A stretch of 64,000 nucleotides of DNA, from contig OX359266.1 of the NCBI GenBank assembly GCA_947179155.2, positions 20,484,598 to 20,548,597 of the forward strand. Direction: 5' to 3'. Below the pieces are notes generated by a model. It was given only the letters and a program-made list of their open reading frames with translations. It was not told the DNA's origin and did not search any database. The translations under genes and the position numbers were made by a program. The DNA is from Hedera helix (lineage: Eukaryota; Streptophyta; Magnoliopsida; Apiales; Araliaceae). This document shows, piece after piece, positions 60,979 to 64,000 of this stretch. How positions within the stretch are numbered: the first letter of the stretch is position 1; each line of letters begins with the position of its first letter.

Positions 60979-61419
60979 ATGACGGTGCAAGATGCCGTGG
61001 AATCAAAAGACATGGTGTCAGGTATTATTCCGATCAATGATATAAATGCATATGTATTGTTTGATTCAGGTGCTACCTGTTCATTTGTGTTTGATGATTT
61101 CGCTAGACGGTTAGAATTGCCTAGAGAAAAACTAGAAAACCCAATGAACGTATAAGTTGCTAATAAATAAGTGATTCCTATAGAGTATATACATAGAAAT
61201 TGTTGTGCTGAAATCAGGAGTCAGAAGTTGAATGTGAATCTAATTCCGATATGTTTGGGGGAGTTTGATGTTATTTTGGGTATGGATTGGTTGTTTAATC
61301 ATGGAGCGGTAATTGATTATCAAAATAAGTGTATACACCTTAAGACATTAAACCAGTCTAAGGTCGTATTTTATGGTAGTAAGTCATCAAGACAATTTTC
61401 TTGTCTGACGATGATGTAG
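60979..61419 (+). pseudogene. Gypsy C aspartic protease
   Basis: VSGIIPINDINAYVLFDSGA, TCSFVFDDFARRL holds the catalytic DSG. Stops at about 61153 and 61168 follow, then 61171-61419 has LIPICLGEFDVILGMDWLFN, HGAVIDYQNK. The protease cuts the gag-pol polyprotein. Confidence 0.88.
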
Positions 61420-61455
61420 GCCAAGAAACTGTTGTAGAAATGTTGTGTTTGGTAG

Positions 61456-62250
61456 TTGGCTCACGTAGTGGATACACAAATGGTAAATCCCGAGATGGAG
61501 CAAATACCAGTAGTTAAGGAGTTCATGGATGTCTTTCTAGATGAACTGCCAGGTTTATCGCTAGATAGGGAGATAGAATTTGTGATCAATTTAGTATCGG
61601 AGACGGTACCGATATCAAAGGCACCATATAGGATGGCTCTGGTATAAATGAAGGAGTTGATGGTTCAGTTGCAGGAGTTGTTGGATAGGAAGTACATTCA
61701 ACTTAGTGTTTCTCTATGGGGAGCACTTGTGCTGTTTGTAAAGAAGAAGGATGGATCGATGAGACTTTGCATGAATTATAGGAAGTTGAACAAGGTAACG
61801 ATTAAGAACAAGTACCCGTTGTCACGAATTGACGATCTTTTTGATCAATTGAAAAGGGCAAAGTACTTTTCAAAGATTGACTTAAGGACTGGTTATCATC
61901 AATTGAAAGTCAGGAAGGAGGATGTACCCAAGACGGCATTCAGAACTCGATATGGCCATTATGAGTTTCTTGTGATGTTATTTGGACTAACGAATGCACC
62001 AGCCGCATTTATGGGCATGATGAACAAAATATTCAAGCACTACTTGGATAAATTTGTAGTTTTGTTCATTGATGATATTTTGATTTATTCCAAAATGGAG
62101 GAAGAACATGCTGAACATCTAATAAGATTGGTGTTGGAGATATTACGGAAGGAGCAGTTGTATGCTAAATTTTTGAAGTGTGAATTTTGGTTGTAGAGAG
62201 TTCAATTTCTAGGTCACGTTATCGATAAGGAGGGAATTTCAGTTGATCCA
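61456..62250 (+). pseudogene. Gypsy C reverse transcriptase
   Basis: FLDELPGLSLDREIEFVINL, PYRMALV, a TAA at 61645, then VQLQELLDRKYIQLS, FVKKKDGSMRLCMNYRKLN, FSKIDLRTGYHQLKVR, FRTRYGHYEFLVMLFGLTNA and FVVLFIDDILIYSKM (catalytic FIDD intact). CEFWL is followed by TAG at 62194. Apart from a few stops the domain is well preserved, so this copy is younger than gypsy A. Confidence 0.92.
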
Positions 62251-62880
62251 GCAAAGGTGGAAGTGGTGATGAATTGGGAACAACCAAGGACGCCGACGAA
62301 GGTTAGAAGTTTCTTAGGGTTAGCGGGTTATTATCGGAGATTCATCAAAGACTTTTCTAAGATAGCAACGTCGTTAACCAATTTGACGAGGAAGACAGTG
62401 AAATATGTATGGACGAAGAAGTGCGAGGAGAGTTTTCGGGAGCTAAAGAAAAGACTTAGTAAAACACCTGTATTGACTTTACCGGACGATACGGGAGGTT
62501 TTACGGTCTATAGTGATGCATCACACAAAGGACTAGGCTGTGTGCTTATTCAAAATGGCAAGGTTGTTGCGTATGCGTCAAGACAATTAAAGGATTATGA
62601 GAAGGGATACCCTACCCACGACTTGGAGCTGGCAACGGTAGTGTTTGCCCTTAAATTTGGAGGCATTATTTATACAGAGAAAAATGTGAGATATTCACAG
62701 ACCATAAAAGTCTGAAGTATATCTTCACACAAAAGGAGTTGAACATGAGGCAGCGGAGATGGTTGGAGTTGATCAAAGACTACGATTGTAAAATTCTATA
62801 CCATCCCGGTAAAGCCAACATAGTAGCAGATGCTCTAAATAGAAAGAGCAGGGAGAAGTTGTTTGTATTGACCGAATAAG
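62251..62880 (+). pseudogene. Gypsy C RT connection and RNase H
   Basis: SFLGLAGYYRRFIKDFSKIA, KTPVLTLPDDTGGFTVYSDA, SHKGLGCVLIQNGKV, ASRQLKDYEKGYPTHDLELA give RNase H with its first Asp (YSDAS). A frameshift near 62660 follows, then LKYIFTQKELNMRQRRWLEL, YHPGKANIVADAL. The same segments exist in gypsy A on the minus strand at 40500-41250. Confidence 0.9.
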
Positions 62881-64000
62881 AGGAAGTGGTGAAAGAAATA
62901 GCTCGAATGGAGTTGGAGGTGAGAAATCCGAAGGAGTCAATAGAAGTGGAAGCAAACCTAATCTTGTTAGATAAGGTGAAAGAGGCTCAAGATAAAAATG
63001 AAGAGTATGACAGAATAAGGAAGATGATGACCGAATGAGAAGAGGTCAAATTCAAAGTGGATAACAAAGGATTGCTAAGGTTTGAGAATCGTGTTTGGGT
63101 ACCGTTAGTGCCTGAATTACGAGAGGATATTTTGCAAGAGGTTCACAGTACGAGATACTCGATACATCCGGGAAGTACGAAAATGTATCAAGATCTACGT
63201 CAACATTTTTGGTGCCTGAATAAGAAGAGGGAGGTTGCAGAATGTGCCAGCCGATGCCTAACTTGTCAGAGGGTAAAGGCAGAACATTAGAGACCAAGTG
63301 GATTACTACAGCCGTTAGAAATTCCTGAGTGGAAATGGGAGCATATCACGATGGATTTTGTGGTAGGACTTTCAGCAAAACAGAAGGGATACGATGCTAT
63401 ATGGGTGATTGTGGATCGACTAACAAAGTCAGCGCACTTTTTTTCTGATCAAGATTAAGTTCAGTTTGGATCAGTTGGCTAAACTGTACATCAAGGAGAT
63501 AGTTTCAAGACATGGGGTACCGGTATCGATTGTGTCAGACAGAGATCCGCACTTCACGTTAAAGTTTTGGAGAAGTCTTCAAACAAGATTGAGGATGCAG
63601 TTAAGAATGAGAACCGCGTATCATCCACAGACTGATGGGCAAAGCGAGAGAACAATTCAGACATTGGAGGACATACTTAGAGCCTGTGTGATGGATTTCG
63701 AAGGCAGTTGGGAAGATCATCTACCGTTAATTGAGTTTGCATATAATAACAGTTATTATGCAAGCATAGGAATACCGCCTTACGAAGCCTTATATGGGAG
63801 GAAATGTAGAACACTTCTATGTTGGGATGAGGTAGGAGAACGTCGACTATTGGGGCCAGAATTGGTTTAACAGACTGTAGAAATTATTAAAGTAATAAGA
63901 GTTTGACTAGTAGCAGCTCAAGATCGTTAGAAGAAATACGCAGATCTACATCGATAGAAGTGAGATTTCAAAGTAGGGAGTTTTATGTCTATGAAGGTAT
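62881..64000 (+). pseudogene. Gypsy C integrase, incomplete at window end
   Basis: Zinc-binding region HSTRYSIHPGSTKMYQDLRQ, CASRCLTCQRVKAEH, a TAG at 63288-63290, then PLEIPEWKWEHITMDFVVGL, IVDRLTKSAHF (frameshift near 63440). 63466-63870 is open: LYIKEIVSRHGVPVSIVSDR, YHPQTDGQSERTIQTLEDIL, FAYNNSYYASIGIPPYEALY, LLGPELV. Stops follow up to 64000, where the C-terminal region is cut by the window. Confidence 0.9.

Overview
This is plant nuclear DNA, very probably from a eudicot. It is AT-rich, has intron-bearing exon fragments of plant-type genes (DAR GTPase 2, UFL1, MOR1, SGP1, CIPK, ADP-glucose pyrophosphorylase), and is packed with Ty3/gypsy and Ty1/copia LTR retrotransposons and a CACTA-type DNA transposon. 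I see no complete host gene, no tRNA or rRNA gene and no CRISPR array. Almost all open frames are retroelement remnants or shadows. The species cannot be named from the sequence.

Left and centre (1 to about 43770) form a nested stack that can be untangled through target-site duplications (TSDs). A minus-strand gypsy element (gypsy A: LTR 6080-8598, then integrase, RNase H and RT pieces) is the base layer. It is cut in its integrase by a solo LTR (9399-12594, TSD CAACC) and by a 27.4-kb insertion (12898-40271, TSD GTAAT/GTAAC). The gypsy A reading resumes at 40272 exactly where it stopped at 12897. The 27.4-kb insertion is an LTR-type element that holds a 3.6-kb solo LTR (14874-18493, TSD ATGGC) and a candidate 19.5-kb CACTA element (19528-39043). 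Within the CACTA lies a solo LTR (28580-33039, TSD ATACC), itself split by a second copy of the same family (29141-31339, TSD TCGTT).

The CACTA candidate is the most interesting object. Between its CACTACAAAAAAA ends and AGCAACGA-rich subterminal arrays it carries exon fragments, splice sites included, of at least six unrelated host genes plus several fragments I cannot name. No transposase is visible. It looks like a non-autonomous, gene-fragment-capturing CACTA in which most fragments on the left half lie on the minus strand and those on the right half on the plus strand.

Right part (41838-64000): a plus-oriented LTR (41838-43770) interrupts gypsy A in its RT and is in turn interrupted by gypsy B (minus strand, 3' LTR 43771-46492, decayed pol with a C-terminal chromodomain-like region, 46488-49681). 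Gypsy B is truncated at its protease by a microhomology junction into the middle of a copia element's 5' LTR (copia 49669-58190). The copia's 3' LTR abuts a truncated LTR of gypsy C (58191-58516). Gypsy C is on the plus strand (PBS, an unusual acidic coiled-coil ORF before gag, gag with zinc knuckles, protease, RT, RNase H, integrase) and runs off the window. All coding regions of these retroelements carry stops or frameshifts, so none looks autonomous.
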